Assembly (NCBI RefSeq): GCF_963576675.1
Contig: NC_088919.1
Location: 41,438,501 to 41,502,500, forward strand
DNA length: 64,000 nucleotides
DNA from: Euphorbia lathyris
Taxonomy: Eukaryota > Streptophyta > Magnoliopsida > Malpighiales > Euphorbiaceae
Reading direction: 5' to 3'
A program made the position numbers and the translations under genes. Every line of letters begins with the position of its first letter. Within the stretch, counting starts at the first letter, position 1. The notes under the pieces are model-generated. The model made no database searches. It saw nothing but the letters and a program-made list of their open reading frames with translations, and was not told the origin of the DNA. Positions 44,501-55,600 of this stretch are shown one piece after another.

Positions 44501-47500
44501 AAGAGAATGGGGTGACTGAGCGAAAAATCGCCATTTACTAAATGTTGCTCAAGCACTTATTTTCTATATATAGGTTCCTAAAGGATTTTGTATTGATGCT
44601 ATCTCCACTGCATGGTTTCTGATTATTTGTATGCATCCACTGCATGGTTTCTGATCAATCGTATGCCCTCCTCTGTTCTTAAAGCTTTCTTTTTCCTTAA
44701 CAATGTTGTTTCAGCTTGTTCCTAGAGTGTTTAGACGTACCTGCTTCGTTCATGATATGATGCCTCATGTTCCAAAACTCAATCCTAAAGCTCTTAAGTG
44801 TATCTGTGTAGGTTATTCCAGTCAACAAACAGGTTATCGTTAATATTCTCATTGTTTTGATCATTATTTGTTGTCCCTTGATGTTACCTTCATCGAGAAT
44901 ACACCTTTCATTAGTTCTAGTCCGTCTTCTCCCTCTAGTGATTTATTTAGAGGAAGATTTTTTTTTTTTCACACGGTCAACAAACAAGTAGTTTCTACTT
45001 CCTCTCTCGTGTGTGCAACTCGACCTATCAGCCAAGATAATAGATTCATACATGGTGATTTATGTGAAGAGGTTTACATGGAACAACCACTAGGTTTGTT
45101 GCTCAAGAGGAGTCAGGAAACAAGGGAAGTCTTTGTATGAAGCAATCTCCTCGTGTCTGATTTGGGAAAGTCAATAATGTAGTGATTGAGTTTGGCTTGC
45201 GAAGAAGTGCATATGATCACTAAGTGTTTTTTACATCACCTAGTTCTGGGTACATTATACTAGATTACATGGATGGTTTAGTGATTATTGAGAGTGATGA
45301 AAGTGGAATCAAGAAGTCGAACATCTGGACTCGTTTTCAGACGAAGGATCTAGGACCATTGAACTACTTTTTAGGAATTGAAGTGTCTCACAGTAGTAAG
45401 GGAATTTGTCTATCTCAAAGGAAATATTGCCTAGATTTATTCAAAGATGATGGCTTAATTGAGGCAAAGACTTGTAGTTATTAATGGCACGCCTGAGACG
45501 CGCCAAAGGCGCATGGCGCACAAGGCACCAGGCCTTGCGCCTCACCACCCTCCATGGCAGGCATAGTCACCTTGGCGTGCCTTTGTGCGCCAAGGCAGAG
45601 AGATCAGAGGTGTACCCCGGCGGCATATGTATGTATTTAGGGTTTTTTTTAAGTGTTTTATTGTAGGTTTATATTCACCCTTGGATTAAACACCTCCAAG
45701 GGTCCAAAATAAACAAAAAACAAAAGATACACGTTTGAATTGGAAGAGTAAGATTTAGAGCCGCACAACTGACAACACAATGATCTAATAAACTTCCGCT
45801 TCTGTTTACTGTTTAGTTCTAGTGCTCAGTGCTCTGATCCTAAATTGATATTTGATTTATTCCACTGTGATTGATTGTACTTTGTACTATGTTTGTACAA
45901 ATAGAATTGTGTTTGCATTCAATTATTATGCATCTGTACAAACAGAATAGAGTATTAATATTTGATTCATTCCAGAATGTCTGTACTTCATACTATCACT
46001 ACTAGGTTTGTACTATGTTTATACAAACAGAATTGTGTTCGCCTACTTATACAGTTATTGTGCATTATTACAAACAGTAACAAACACTTAAACAAACATT
46101 AACAATTATGTTATGCATGTGTACAAACAAATATTGTCATGATTTAGTATTTATAAGTTATAGCATTTTGATTTAGAATTTAGAATTTCTTATAGTTTAA
46201 ATATTATCATTTACAGTTTTATAATTTTATTTTTGTTAATGCTTCTTGTGTCGCTTTAGCACGCGCCATCGCCGTGTGCCATGTGGCATGGCTCCAGGAC
46301 CCCCTTGCGCCTTAGTGCTCTTTGTGCCTTTAATAACAATGCGAAGACTTGTGATGCGCATATAACGCAGAATGTGAAGTTAAAGCGGAAGATGGAGACA
46401 AAGGTGCTTGAAAAATTGAACTACCTTACCATATCTCGCCTTGATATTGCATTTCATGTAAGAAAATGTGAAGTTCAAATATGAAGATGCAGGGGCGGCC
46501 CTGACAATTTATGGGCCCTAGGCGGTATAAGAAATAAGGGCCCCTTTAATAAAAAAATAGTCCGTAAAAAAAATGTACTTTAAATTATGCACATGTCATC
46601 AGAAAAACTTAATTAATCAAACAGGATTCAAATATATATTTAGAAAAAGCATTTGTAATTTTTTGAATATATCATTATATAAAATAAAATAAAGCAGAAG
46701 TCAAATATATATTCTAAAGAAAGCAATTAGGAATATTTCTGTTTGAATAAATCATTATATAAAATAGAACAAAGCATTTCATAATTTTCTTGATGAATAG
46801 TTTCTGTTTAAAATTTCAGGATTAACCTCAAAAATTTGGCCAATGTGGAGATTGGAAAAATATGCCAAGAAGAAGAGGTCAGTATCTACTGCTGCATTTT
46901 TTAGAGATTGAAAAGCTTTAGGGCTGCGTTTTCTGAAGAAGAATTAGAATAAGAACTCTAAATTACTAAATATTTAGGCTTTAGGCAGAAAAAAGAGAGT
47001 TAATGGACAGTTAGACTTTAAGTCTAAAATAACAATTTAATGAGTCTAAGGCTGAATTGTATTTGGAGATATATATAAAAACAAAACAAAAAAAAAAAAA
47101 ATCTGCACACATATATATATAGACATATTACAAAATTTTGGGCCCCTCCAGCCCTGGGCCCTAGGCCAGCACACTCCTGGCCTAGGCCCAGGGCCGGAAG
47201 ACTGAGACTTTCTTGAATCTTGAAAAGTATTGAAAGGTGCTTGAAAAATTGAACTATCTTACCATAAGTCACCCTGATATTGCATTTCAAGTAAGTGTTG
47301 TAAGTCAGTTTATGTCTTCTCATGGAACCTCACATTGGGATGCATGTTGTTAGTAATATGTTTAGATATTTAAAAAGGTATTCCAAGATGTGGTATCTTA
47401 TATCAAAACTGTGGTCATCACACCATAAAAAGGTTTCATAGATGTTGATTATGCGAGAGCTCTTCCAAATTGACACCTATCATTGGTTGTGTTTTTGTTA

Positions 47501-50500
47501 GAGACAATCTCGTCTCTTGAAAATGTAAGAAACACGTTGTATCCTGCTCAAGTGCAAAATCCGAATACAGGGCTATGGCAACAACTACTTGTGAACTTAT
47601 ATAGCCATGTTATTTACTTAGTGATATTGAGTTTGTTCAGTCTCAACTAAGGAACTTGTAGTGTGGTAATTATCATGGAACCAATTGAATTAACAACTTG
47701 AGCTTTTAGTTCAAATGGTTCCATGACATGGTATCATAGCCTCTTAGACAGTCGAGGGTTCTAATCCTGGCAAACCCATTTGTTGATTATATTTTTACAC
47801 ATGGTAGGATGAGTATGTGTTCTACATGTTTCTAGCCCCACAATCCACTATAAACTTCTTAGCAAACTCCAAGGACCCATTATCAGAAATTAGAGATTTA
47901 GGCAAAGAAGCAGGCATTCACGTGAGGCGTCAGACATAATAATAAAAGTTATTCTTAGGCCTTAATTAGCAGCTTAAACTTTTGATTCAATTGGTTCCTT
48001 GACATGCTATCAAAGCCTCTTAGACCAAGTGGTTGAGGGCTCGAATCCTGACAACCTCATTAATTGGTGAAATTAAAAAGATATGGTAAGATGGGGCCGT
48101 GTTGTACACGCTTCAAACCTAGGGGTCATTCGCGTGTGGGGGGTGTCAGAAATTGATATAAAAGATGTTGTTGGGCCTTAACTATAAGCTTAAATTGGGC
48201 CTTAACTATAAGCTTAAATTGGGCCTTAACTATTTATATTGTCAACCATCTTATGTTAATAAAAGATTTGGTGTATAGAAGTAGATTGTCATTTCACAAG
48301 GGAAAGCTAGAGGATGGATTTATATCACTACTCCACATGTCAGAATAGGAAACCATAAGCTGATGTGCTCACCAAAGCTTTACTTGGAATTCGAATCAAT
48401 TGTATTTGTACAAAGTTGGGCATGATCAATATCTATGCTCCAACTTGAGGGAGAGTGTTACATTTGTATAGCTTTAAATAGAGTAATCTTAGGAGCAACT
48501 AAAGGTTCTAGAGTTGTTATCTTTCCTTAGTTAGAATTTCAAATCTGTATAAATGTATTGCTTCCCTTTGAATGAAATATACAAGGATTCTTCCACTTCT
48601 CTGTCTAAGACTCTTATTTGATCATCCTACAAAAAATGTCCTAAAACTCGTAGGGGGGAGGATGCAAGGCAAAAGCACAATAAATATTTTCTAAAAAAGT
48701 AGAACTCATATTTCCCATCCAAATTCGTCCTTGAATCATAAGACTTAATTTGATCGTCAGTTCAGTTCTACCATAAAACAAGTCATAAATAATTGGAGAT
48801 CAATGTTTCAAATAAACTCCTTAAAAAGAACAAATCTAGCATAGCAACTCCAAATGATTTTGCTATCACATACCTGCATACGAGCTCCTGATTTGTTTTG
48901 CATATACTTTATGGTTTCACCGCCCTTTCCAATGAGCAACCCCACCTACAACAATCAACAGCACAAAATTAGAAAAATGCAGCATGACATTGTTTTGCAT
49001 ATAATTTATGGTTTCACCACTCTTTCCAATGAGCAACCCCACCTACAACAATCAACAACACAAAATTAGAAAAATGTAGCCTAACATTTTTGTTATACTT
49101 GCATCAAAGGTTAACATATAATACTTGATTCACCTTGTCATTAGGAACTTTCACTGCAAATTGTTCAGCTCCAGATTGCTTTACATTCAATCCATGAACT
49201 GCAGATGAAGCAGAGCTCCCAGCATCGGCCTGGTCCATCAAAATAAAAAGGCATAATTAAAAGGAGAACATCCTTCTCAATTTCTGAAAGACAATGTTTG
49301 AGGCATGAAAGTGTTTTGGACAAATAATACCTCAGAAATCACATCATTGATGAGCTCTTCTGCCCTACTAATTTGTTCTGAAGTACCCATCAGCTCTACA
49401 TCCCTTGTCAGAGAATGGGGATCAGCAACTTGATCCTTAGTAATTTGGACTTTAGCCCCTGATTGTAGTTGAATCTGTTTAATTGTTTCTCCTCCTTTCC
49501 CTATAACCACGCCAACCTAGAAGAAATAAGTAATTTTTGTAAGGCAAGGATGTCCAGCCAATCTGCATTATATACGACAGCAAGAAAAATATCACACCTT
49601 GCCATTGGGAATTGTAATTTTCTTGTTTGTGCCTTGTGAACCATGATACTGAATTGGTTGAGATATGAAGGGAACTGAAACAAAATTTAACCAAGAAACC
49701 ATAAGGTAAAAACTATGGCATTAGTGAAATATGGATAAACTAGATAGATCAATGCACAATGATTACAAGATTAATTAATACTTGTTCTAGAACCTACAAC
49801 TTAAGAATATGAAAACATTTGTAGATTAGTAAACTAAGATAAGTGAAACTTATCTATAAACAATCATAAAAAAAAAAAAAAACAAGAAAGAAATAATGTA
49901 GATATTGACTGAATTGAAGAGATAGTCATAAAACAAAAACATCAATAGATATAAAGCACTCAGCATATAGGAATGGCATGCCATGGTATTTCCCATTATC
50001 ATCCTACTACCTAGCATCATGTTTGATTTAAAAAAAAAAACATAATTAAAATTTTTTGTGGGTTTAAATTTAGTTGAAGTATAGCTGAATTTTAATTTCC
50101 ATGGATGTTAATACTTGTAACTTTGAAGAATGACTGCATGGCTGGAAACTGGAAGACAATTAAGCAGTCATTATAGAAAGTAAATGTGACCGAACCTAGA
50201 ATTCCTCTAATTACCATCCCGTTTGGCAAGAAATTTTTTACTAGACATTAATCTTGTTTTCCAAATTTTTTTTTTAATAAGTCCATGCATCTTGGAAGTG
50301 TAGTTCCTTTCTTCCTTTACCCTATAAAATGCTGTCATCTAATTAAAGCTAAAGCATCAATCTCATAAACAACAACAATTTCTAACTTCTCGTACCACCA
50401 TCATCATCTCATATCGTGTATCTTCACATTATTTTCCCATTCCATTCTTATTCAAATGGGCAAGCTCAATGAGCAACATTTTCAGCAGCAACGACCCAAG

Positions 50501-50934
50501 ATTCAAAAACCCACAAAGAACAAGAAAAAACCAATCAGACAATGGTTAGATTACCCAACCCTTCTAAGTTTCGATCAATTGTTCAAAATTTGACCCGCGA
50601 AGATCCCAAAAAAAATAATGGGCAGTGAAATGATAAATATATTCGTGTCAAGTCTCTTGAAGCTAAAAATTTTCAGTTGTGCAAAGAGTAGTTTATTTCA
50701 GCAATAATGAACACATTCGAACCCTATAAACCGCAAGGCGAGATTACCAGGGAAAGATGGAGAGACAGAGACGGTCTGGTCGGACGAGAGTCGAGGGCGT
50801 TTTGCTTCAGCGTCATTGGCTATACGAGAGGCGATTTCTTGGGCTTTCTGTTTAGCGAGTTCGAAAGCGTCAAGCTTTCTCTTTCCACCATCGGCGAAGT
50901 CTTTGTGGTCTCGTTCTAGTTCTTGTTCTCCCAT
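41547..50934 (-). CDS. KH-domain RNA-binding protein, far-upstream-element-binding-like
   Basis: Seven coding exons on the minus strand join in phase: 50748-50934, 49598-49674, 49331-49516, 49134-49229, 48874-48945, 42750-42866 and 41547-42296, giving about 494 residues. The start MGEQELERDHKDF is the first ATG in good context. An N-terminal charged segment (FELAKQKAQEIASRI) precedes KH1 (VGVVIGKGGETIKQIQLQSG). A linker follows, then KH2 split over exons 5 and 6 (VGLLIGKGGETIKYMQNKSG; VYISGSEEQIEAAKELV). The last exon is a 249-residue Tyr/Gln/Pro/Gly-rich tail (YGYAQPGNQ, YGYYGQQPQ) of low complexity. KH domains bind single-stranded nucleic acid through the GXXG loop (GKGG here in both). Plant relatives are nuclear RNA-binding proteins. 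The intron between exons 5 and 6 is 6 kb because of transposon insertions. All splice sites are GT-AG and there are no internal stops. Confidence 0.88.
44319..45483 (+). pseudogene. Copia integrase and RT remnants
   Basis: Broken reading frames in plus orientation encode integrase core pieces (HYIDNAKEYFSSSFR), the segment before RT (SLDVTFIENTPFISSSPSS, about 44875) and part of RT (IWTRFQTKDLGPLNYFLG; ICLSQRKYCLDLF, 45330-45445). Frameshifts and stops separate the pieces. The RT piece ends where a TIR element enters at 45476. Confidence 0.8.
45476..46343. mobile_element. Non-autonomous TIR transposon inside the copia remnant
   Basis: The 868-bp insert is flanked by the 9-bp direct repeat AAGACTTGT (45467-45475 and 46344-46352). 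Its ends are inverted: TTATTAATGGCAC on the left against the complement TTATTAAAGGCAC on the right, followed on both sides by GGCGC-rich sequence. No coding region is present. The 9-bp duplication would fit a Mutator-type element and 8 bp would fit hAT; I leave the superfamily open. Confidence 0.7.
46490..47220. mobile_element. GGGCCC-rich repeat element, probable non-autonomous DNA transposon
   Basis: It starts CAGGGGCGGCCCTGACAATT and ends with a GGCCCTAGGCCAG / CTGGCCTAGGCCC palindrome and GGGCCGG, so the ends are inverted and GC-rich around an AT-rich body. CAGGGGCGG ends are common in plant hAT elements. The copia segment AAGGTGCTTGAAAAATTGAA and its continuation occur on both sides (46402-46465 and 47233-47295). 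The target duplication is unclear. Confidence 0.5.
47690..48120 (+). repeat. Two diverged copies of a tRNA-promoter-like dispersed repeat
   Basis: The sequence TGGTTCC, TGACATGGTATCATAGCCTC and then a B-box-like GGGTTCTAATCC occurs at about 47700-47790. A related copy lies at about 47975-48060 (GGGCTCGAATCC). This may be a SINE-like or LTR-primer-derived repeat; no ends or target duplications were identified. Confidence 0.35.
48893..49085 (-). repeat. Tandem duplication of part of KH exon 5 and its upstream intron
   Basis: About 98 bp including the 5' part of exon 5 is present twice: TGGTTTCACC-(G/A)-C(C/T)CTTTCC and the following bases to GAAAAATG occur at 48911-48980 and 49010-49078. The second copy retains the acceptor (CTACAACAATC side) but lacks a matching donor, so it is probably not used as an exon. 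Confidence 0.85.
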
Positions 50935-51834
50935 GGTTAATGAGTCGTCGATGAGCCGCCACTGAAATTGAGTGTCGGAACAACGCCGGTGAAGAGTGAA
51001 GAGGAGAAAGTATGGTGTAGTTTGCAACTGAATGAACGCGGAGGATGGAGGAGGGGATGCCCTCGCTGCCGCCACTGAAATTAGAAACCGGTACCTACCT
51101 ATCAATTTGGGCTTAGATCAATTTTATCCCTAATCTCATCAGGTCATAAATGCTAATGTCAGTCAAACTTTATTATCGGAATCATGGTAAGATAATACTA
51201 CTATCTATTCTACAATTTATTAGTTCTAAGTTCATGTTACATTAATTAATCTCACTCCATTCTAAAAAAAAATATACTAAAATTTTGTAACTTCATTAAA
51301 TAAGACTTGAAAAGAAATATTACCTTATAATCTATTGTTTGATAAACTTTCCATATATTCTTGGAACTATACATTATTAAAGAGAGAAATTTTAACAAAA
51401 GCAAAATAGAGAAAATGAGTGAATTTAAATAAAAACGATTTATAATTCAAATTTTTTTTAGGTGGTGTTTGATAAAACTTAAAATTAAGTATTAAAAAAA
51501 TACGTAATGAATTTTAGTCTGTATATATGCATTAAGCCTAAAAATTTAAGTTAAATTCTTTGACTAACCAAAACAAGTGATTTTGGACTTAACTGAAAAA
51601 AAAGTTGTGTTATCAAACAAGCTTAAAACCGATAAACACTTAATATATTAATTTTAAGTGCGGAAAGTTGTTATTAAACAAAATCTTAAACGATAAATAA
51701 TTGAAAATAGAATATTGAATTTTGATAAAACTAACCACCTAGTCCGTATATCTTCTTAAAAGTCCATATATCTATCATTTTGTTAAGTTAATGATTAAAA
51801 TTTAAAATAAAACAATGAATTCGTCCTTTTAGTA
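50935..51834. other. KH gene 5' leader and AT-rich upstream sequence
   Basis: The first 130 bases are the likely 5' untranslated region, with CT-rich sequence on the minus strand. At about 51465-51705 a possible small inverted-repeat element is seen (GGTGTTTGATAAAACTTAAA on one side, TTTAATAACAACTTTCCGC complement on the other), without a clear target duplication. Confidence 0.45.
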
Positions 51835-51928
51835 TTAATTAAGGGTGTTGTTAAACTCAGCCCCAAATTCCCACCCCTAGCCCCGTGAAAGGACGAAAAT
51901 ACCCTTTCATGGATTTTGGGGAGGAAAA

Positions 51929-52137
51929 AGCTATTTTTTTTGCTCTCCCGACACGCGGGCGTGTGCCTATCACGCCTCACCTTGTGGTCGGGCGTGATAG
52001 CCCCACGCCTCACCGTGTGGCTGGACGTGATCGCTACACGCCCGACCACACGGTGAGACGTGGGGCTATCACGCCCGACCACAAGGTGAGGCGTGATAGG
52101 CACACGCCCGCGTGTCGGGAGAGCAAAAAAAATAGCT
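51929..52137. repeat. Near-perfect 209-bp hairpin in the short MULE
   Basis: The arm from AGCTATTTTTTTTGCTCTCC onward matches the complement of the right arm ending AGCAAAAAAAATAGCT almost base for base over about 90 bp, including the inner units TATCACGCCTCACCTTGTGG and TCGGGCGTGATAG. Only a few mismatches occur near the centre (about 52025-52045). Confidence 0.9.
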
Positions 52138-52342
52138 AGTCCGCTATTGAATTAAATCCGTAAATACCTGTTACGTAAAAAAAATTAGTCCGCTGTTGAA
52201 TTAAACCCGTAAAAAAATTAGTCCGCTATTGAATTAAATCCGTAAATACCTGTTACGTAAAAAAAATTAGTCCGCTGTTCAATTAAACCCGTAAAAAAAT
52301 TAGTCCGCTATTGAATTTAACCCGTAAATACCTGAATTAACA
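52137..52342. repeat. 82-bp higher-order direct repeat
   Basis: TAGTCCGCT(A/G)TTGAATTAAA starts at 52137, 52186, 52219, 52268 and 52301. The spacing alternates 49 and 33 bp, so the true period is 82 bp with about two and a half copies. Confidence 0.88.
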
Positions 52343-52500
52343 AAATAAAAATTTAACTAAAATTAACAAAATAAAGATTTAGTTAAACTAAATTAAACAA
52401 AATAAAATTTACAACAACTAAAATTTACGACATAAAAATTTAGTTAAACTAAATTAAACAAACTAAAAATTACAAAAAATTAATTAAATTAATTAAAACC

Positions 52501-52640
52501 CTTCGGGCGTATGAACATCACGCCCGAACCATAGGTCAGGCGTGATAGCCTCACGCCCGAACCACAGGTCGGGCGTGATATTCATACGCCGGAACCGTAG
52601 GTCGGGCGTGATGTTCATACGCCCGACTGCGATTCCGGCG
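52501..52640. repeat. Right subterminal array of the short MULE
   Basis: Units CACGCCCGAACC-A(T/C)AGGTC-(A/G)GGCGTGATA recur about every 40 bp with alternating orientation-like palindromes. They correspond to the right array of the larger MULE but lack the CACGTG centre (ACC-AGGT instead). Confidence 0.8.
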
Positions 52641-53460
52641 TTTTTAAAAAATCACCCACAGATTCAATTTTTAAGCTTAAATCAAAAAACAAAAACGGTA
52701 AATCTTATTATTTTCGCTTTCCCTTTACGGTTGTTGTTACACTCCATGTTTTGGTTCACAAATTAGTCCGGATTTGATCAAAGAGTGTGTAGGGTATTTG
52801 AGAGGTTTTGTGTTTTTTCAAATTTTGGGTAAAGGGTAGTTTGGTCTTTTCATGGAGCTAGGGGTGGGAATTCATGGCTGGGTTTAGTAATCCACTTAAT
52901 TAATTTACATATGTATTATTTAAATAAATTTTATATAATTTTTATTATATTAATGCAACTATGAAAAATAATATTAACAATAAAAGCATATTACTATTAA
53001 GTATTTTTAATTAAAAGTTGGTAATTAAATTTATAATATTTGATTTTTTTAAGAAAAGATCATGCATTAAATAGAATTAGAATACAAGGCTTGAACAATA
53101 AAATCTGGAGAACTAGTATACCACTTCATCAGTCTTGACATAGAATAAAATGTCCTTGTAAGTTCATGAGCAACACTATTCACAGAACAACTAATAAAAA
53201 TGATACTAACATCATTAAATGAATGAATCAACCTATTACAATCATCAAGAACAAGGCCGTAATAAGACATGAAGGCATGTTGATTAAGATCTAAAATCAC
53301 CTCTGCATCGGTTTCAACAAGACAACCGTTCATACCCTTTATATTGAGCCAACTTAGAGTTTCCCGAATGCCCATAGCTTCCCCTACACGAGGCAAAAAA
53401 TCACCCTGCACAAGTTTGAAAAAAGCTCTACAAAACTTGTCGTTGCAGTCCCGTAGCACC

Positions 53461-54522
53461 TGTCAAACCCGACCTAAAGGAAGATCAGCTAAGACGGTGA
53501 GACATTACCACTGACTTATTATATAAACCAGTAGCAGTATCTCTCAAATAAGAAGAAAAATCAAAGCAAAATCATGAAAAACCTCAATTTTACAAAATAC
53601 TCGTATAAACCTTGAAATATCAATTTCTGCAACTTCTTTGATCATATATATATCAATATACATAAAACTTAAAATATAGTTGATAGTGACTTACCTTGAC
53701 TGCTAATTGAAGAAAACAACTCGTTCAATTCGCCTCTAAATCCTGTCTAAGACGTTTTCCCTCCAAACGCTTCCGAAACTCAAAAACTCTTCAGTTAGGA
53801 TTTAGATCTATGCCTAAGGATGCTATAGTTTAAAGTTCAAGTGATTTGGACGGTCGAATCTCCGTAAATCAAAGAAACGGTGGAGAAACGGTCGAAGAAC
53901 GGTTTGATAATAATGAAAGAAAAAGAAACACAAAAATTTTACAAAATACCCGTATAAACCTTGAAATATCAATTTCTGCAACTTCTTTGATCATATATAT
54001 ATATCAATATACATAAAATTTAAAATATAGTTGATAGTGACTTACCTTGACTGCTAATTGAAGAAAACAACTCGTTCAATTCGCCTCTAAATCCTGTCTA
54101 AGACGTTGTCCCTCCAAACGCTTCCGAAACTCAAAAACTCTTCGGTTAGGATTTAGATCTATGCCTAAGGATGCTATAGTTTAAAGTTCAAGTGATTTGG
54201 ACGGTCGAATCTCCGTAAATCAAAGAAACGGTGAAAGAAAAAGAAACACAGAAGAAAAGAAAAGAAAGAAATAAGATGAAGATGATGATCGTAGCTCCTG
54301 GAACAATTTGGGATTTATATCCCAAATTTGACAAATATCCATTTTGATCCTCAATCTTTATATAATCTTTTAATAATTACCCTATTCTTTTAATTTGCAC
54401 ATCAACCCATCAAATTAACTCCAATTTTTTCTATAACACCAAATAAAAATCACATACCCCATAATAATAATATATATTAATATCTAGGTATAAATTTTAG
54501 AAATTTGGACACGGACGTGACA
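53461..54522 (-). mobile_element. Solo LTR inserted in the LINE RNase H region
   Basis: The 1,062-bp segment has TG and CA ends (TGTCAAACCC on the plus strand; TGTCACGTCCGTG as the minus-strand start) and the perfect 5-bp flanking duplication GCACC (53456-53460 and 54523-54527). It contains no ORF. The minus orientation is inferred from the TGTCACG start, which I associate with gypsy LTRs. Confidence 0.82.
53588..54235. repeat. 349-bp tandem duplication inside the solo LTR
   Basis: The block from TTTTACAAAATAC to the AAAGAAACACAA region (53588-53936) is repeated at 53937-54235 with a handful of substitutions. The second copy lacks an internal stretch of about 30 bp (GAGAAACGGTCGAAGAACGG and following). 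Confidence 0.9.
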
Positions 54523-55600
54523 GCACCGCACTTAAATCCAGCAAACTTGATCCCGAGATAATAGAGGCATCCACATTCAGTTTAAAAGCGAGTTGGAGGA
54601 GGCCGTAACCATCGAATCGCATCCGGAGTAGACCATGTCCCACCTGGAACAACCTGGGCAGAAACATTCACCCTCTTTGATTGAGCATCATGTCACTCCT
54701 TCAACCCAATGCACACGAGACGAAAACAAAAAAAATGCATAATTCCTTGAATTATTCGAAATATAATTGTTTATATTCAGCCACATATTCCACACAGCCA
54801 TAGCCTACAAATAGCAATTCTTAGCACAAATTCGCAAGAATGGATTCCAACCAATCTTTAAAGCAAAGAAAATCGTCACCCAACACTTTATCCAAACCAT
54901 ATGCGTTCCAAACAGACTGAGTGTGAATGCAATCTCTAAACACATGTAAAATAGACTCAAAATGTAAATTACAGATAGCACAAACATGATTGACAGCTAC
55001 ACGTTTATCCGTAAGCACAATAGTTGTAGGCAAAACACTCTACAAACACGCCAAAGCATATTACGCACCTTAGGGGGAACTTTCAAGCTTCACATCTTTT
55101 TCCACATACTATTTATCAACCAGCCAGGTCCCATTACATAACCATTTTTAAGCACTCTTCACAGAAAAAGAATCGTCCTTCTCTAAACTCCAAAACCAAA
55201 TGTCTTGAACGCAATTACTAGAAAGCGGTAAAATAAGAATAAAGTTTTGATCTTCCTCGTTAAAAACATCTCTTATGACTTTTTCATCACATCTTCTACA
55301 GTTAACTTCAAAAAGAGATGAAACTTTTGCATCTGCAATTTCTTGGGGAAGAATCGTAGATGGTTTCCCTTTGATTCCACCAATCAACCAAGGATCATGA
55401 CCAATTATAATATCTTCACCACTTGCAACCTTTCTCTTACAACCTTGAATCAGCAAATCTTTCGCTTAAAAGATACTACTCCAAACAAAACTTGTGTTAT
55501 TATCTTTAACTGCTATCAAAAAACTACAATTTTTAAAGTATTTAGCAAGTAGAGGAATGCAAAATTTCTCTTTATAAAAGATGGTATGTGCTTTAAACAG

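Larger units (their letters stand above)
43270..48609 (+). mobile_element. Decayed Ty1/copia element in the long KH-gene intron
   Basis: Short related LTRs lie at 43270-43418 and 48456-48609 (shared AGAGTAATCTTAGGAGCAA and ATTGCTTCCCTTTGAATGAA). A degenerate initiator-Met primer site sits at about 43419-43431, and a TTGAGGGAGAG polypurine tract just before the right LTR. Imperfect 5-bp flanks are ACTCA and ACTCT. Between them are remnants of protease (GATGHMTDNPS, about 44042), integrase (DNAKEYFSSSFRTYFSQH, about 44418) and RT/RNase H. It is oriented opposite to the host gene and has been invaded by further elements. Confidence 0.78.
51843..52895. mobile_element. Short non-autonomous MULE with hairpin arrays
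   Basis: The ends are TIRs of about 65 bp: left GGGTGTTGTTAAACTCAGCC with AATTCCCACCCCTAGC, right complement GTGGATTACTAAACCCAGCC with AATTCCCACCCCTAGC. The flanking duplication is TTAATTAA (51835-51842 and 52896-52903). TIRs and internal arrays match the element at 5603-7933. No coding sequence remains, so it is a deletion derivative of the same family. Confidence 0.88.
53048..55600 (-). pseudogene. 5'-truncated LINE (L1-type) retroelement, 3' part
   Basis: On the minus strand, from 55600 downward, it has a stretch resembling the end of LINE RT (about 55450-55590). A zinc-finger RVT-associated domain follows (IIIGHDPWLIGG, 55350-55390; VNHVCAICNLHFESILHVF, about 54930-54985). The C-terminal RNase H-like domain has LNVDAS near 54570 and ETDAEVILDL near 53320. 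Stops and frameshifts separate the pieces. The RNase H part is split by a solo LTR (53461-54522) with frames in register across it. A short A-run at the 3' end (minus strand, about 53047-53053) could be the tail. Confidence 0.8.

Noticed and set aside
45484..45666. Basic 60-codon ORF in the intronic TIR element
   Set aside because: It is made of the GGCGC-rich terminal sequence, with no domain.
47024..47323. Minus-strand 99-codon ORF
   Set aside because: It spans the GGGCCC repeat and copia debris; low complexity at its end, no domain.
50698..51105. Upstream ATG at 51105 as KH protein start
   Set aside because: The added 57 residues look like untranslated leader, and the ATG at 50934 begins the conserved charged segment.
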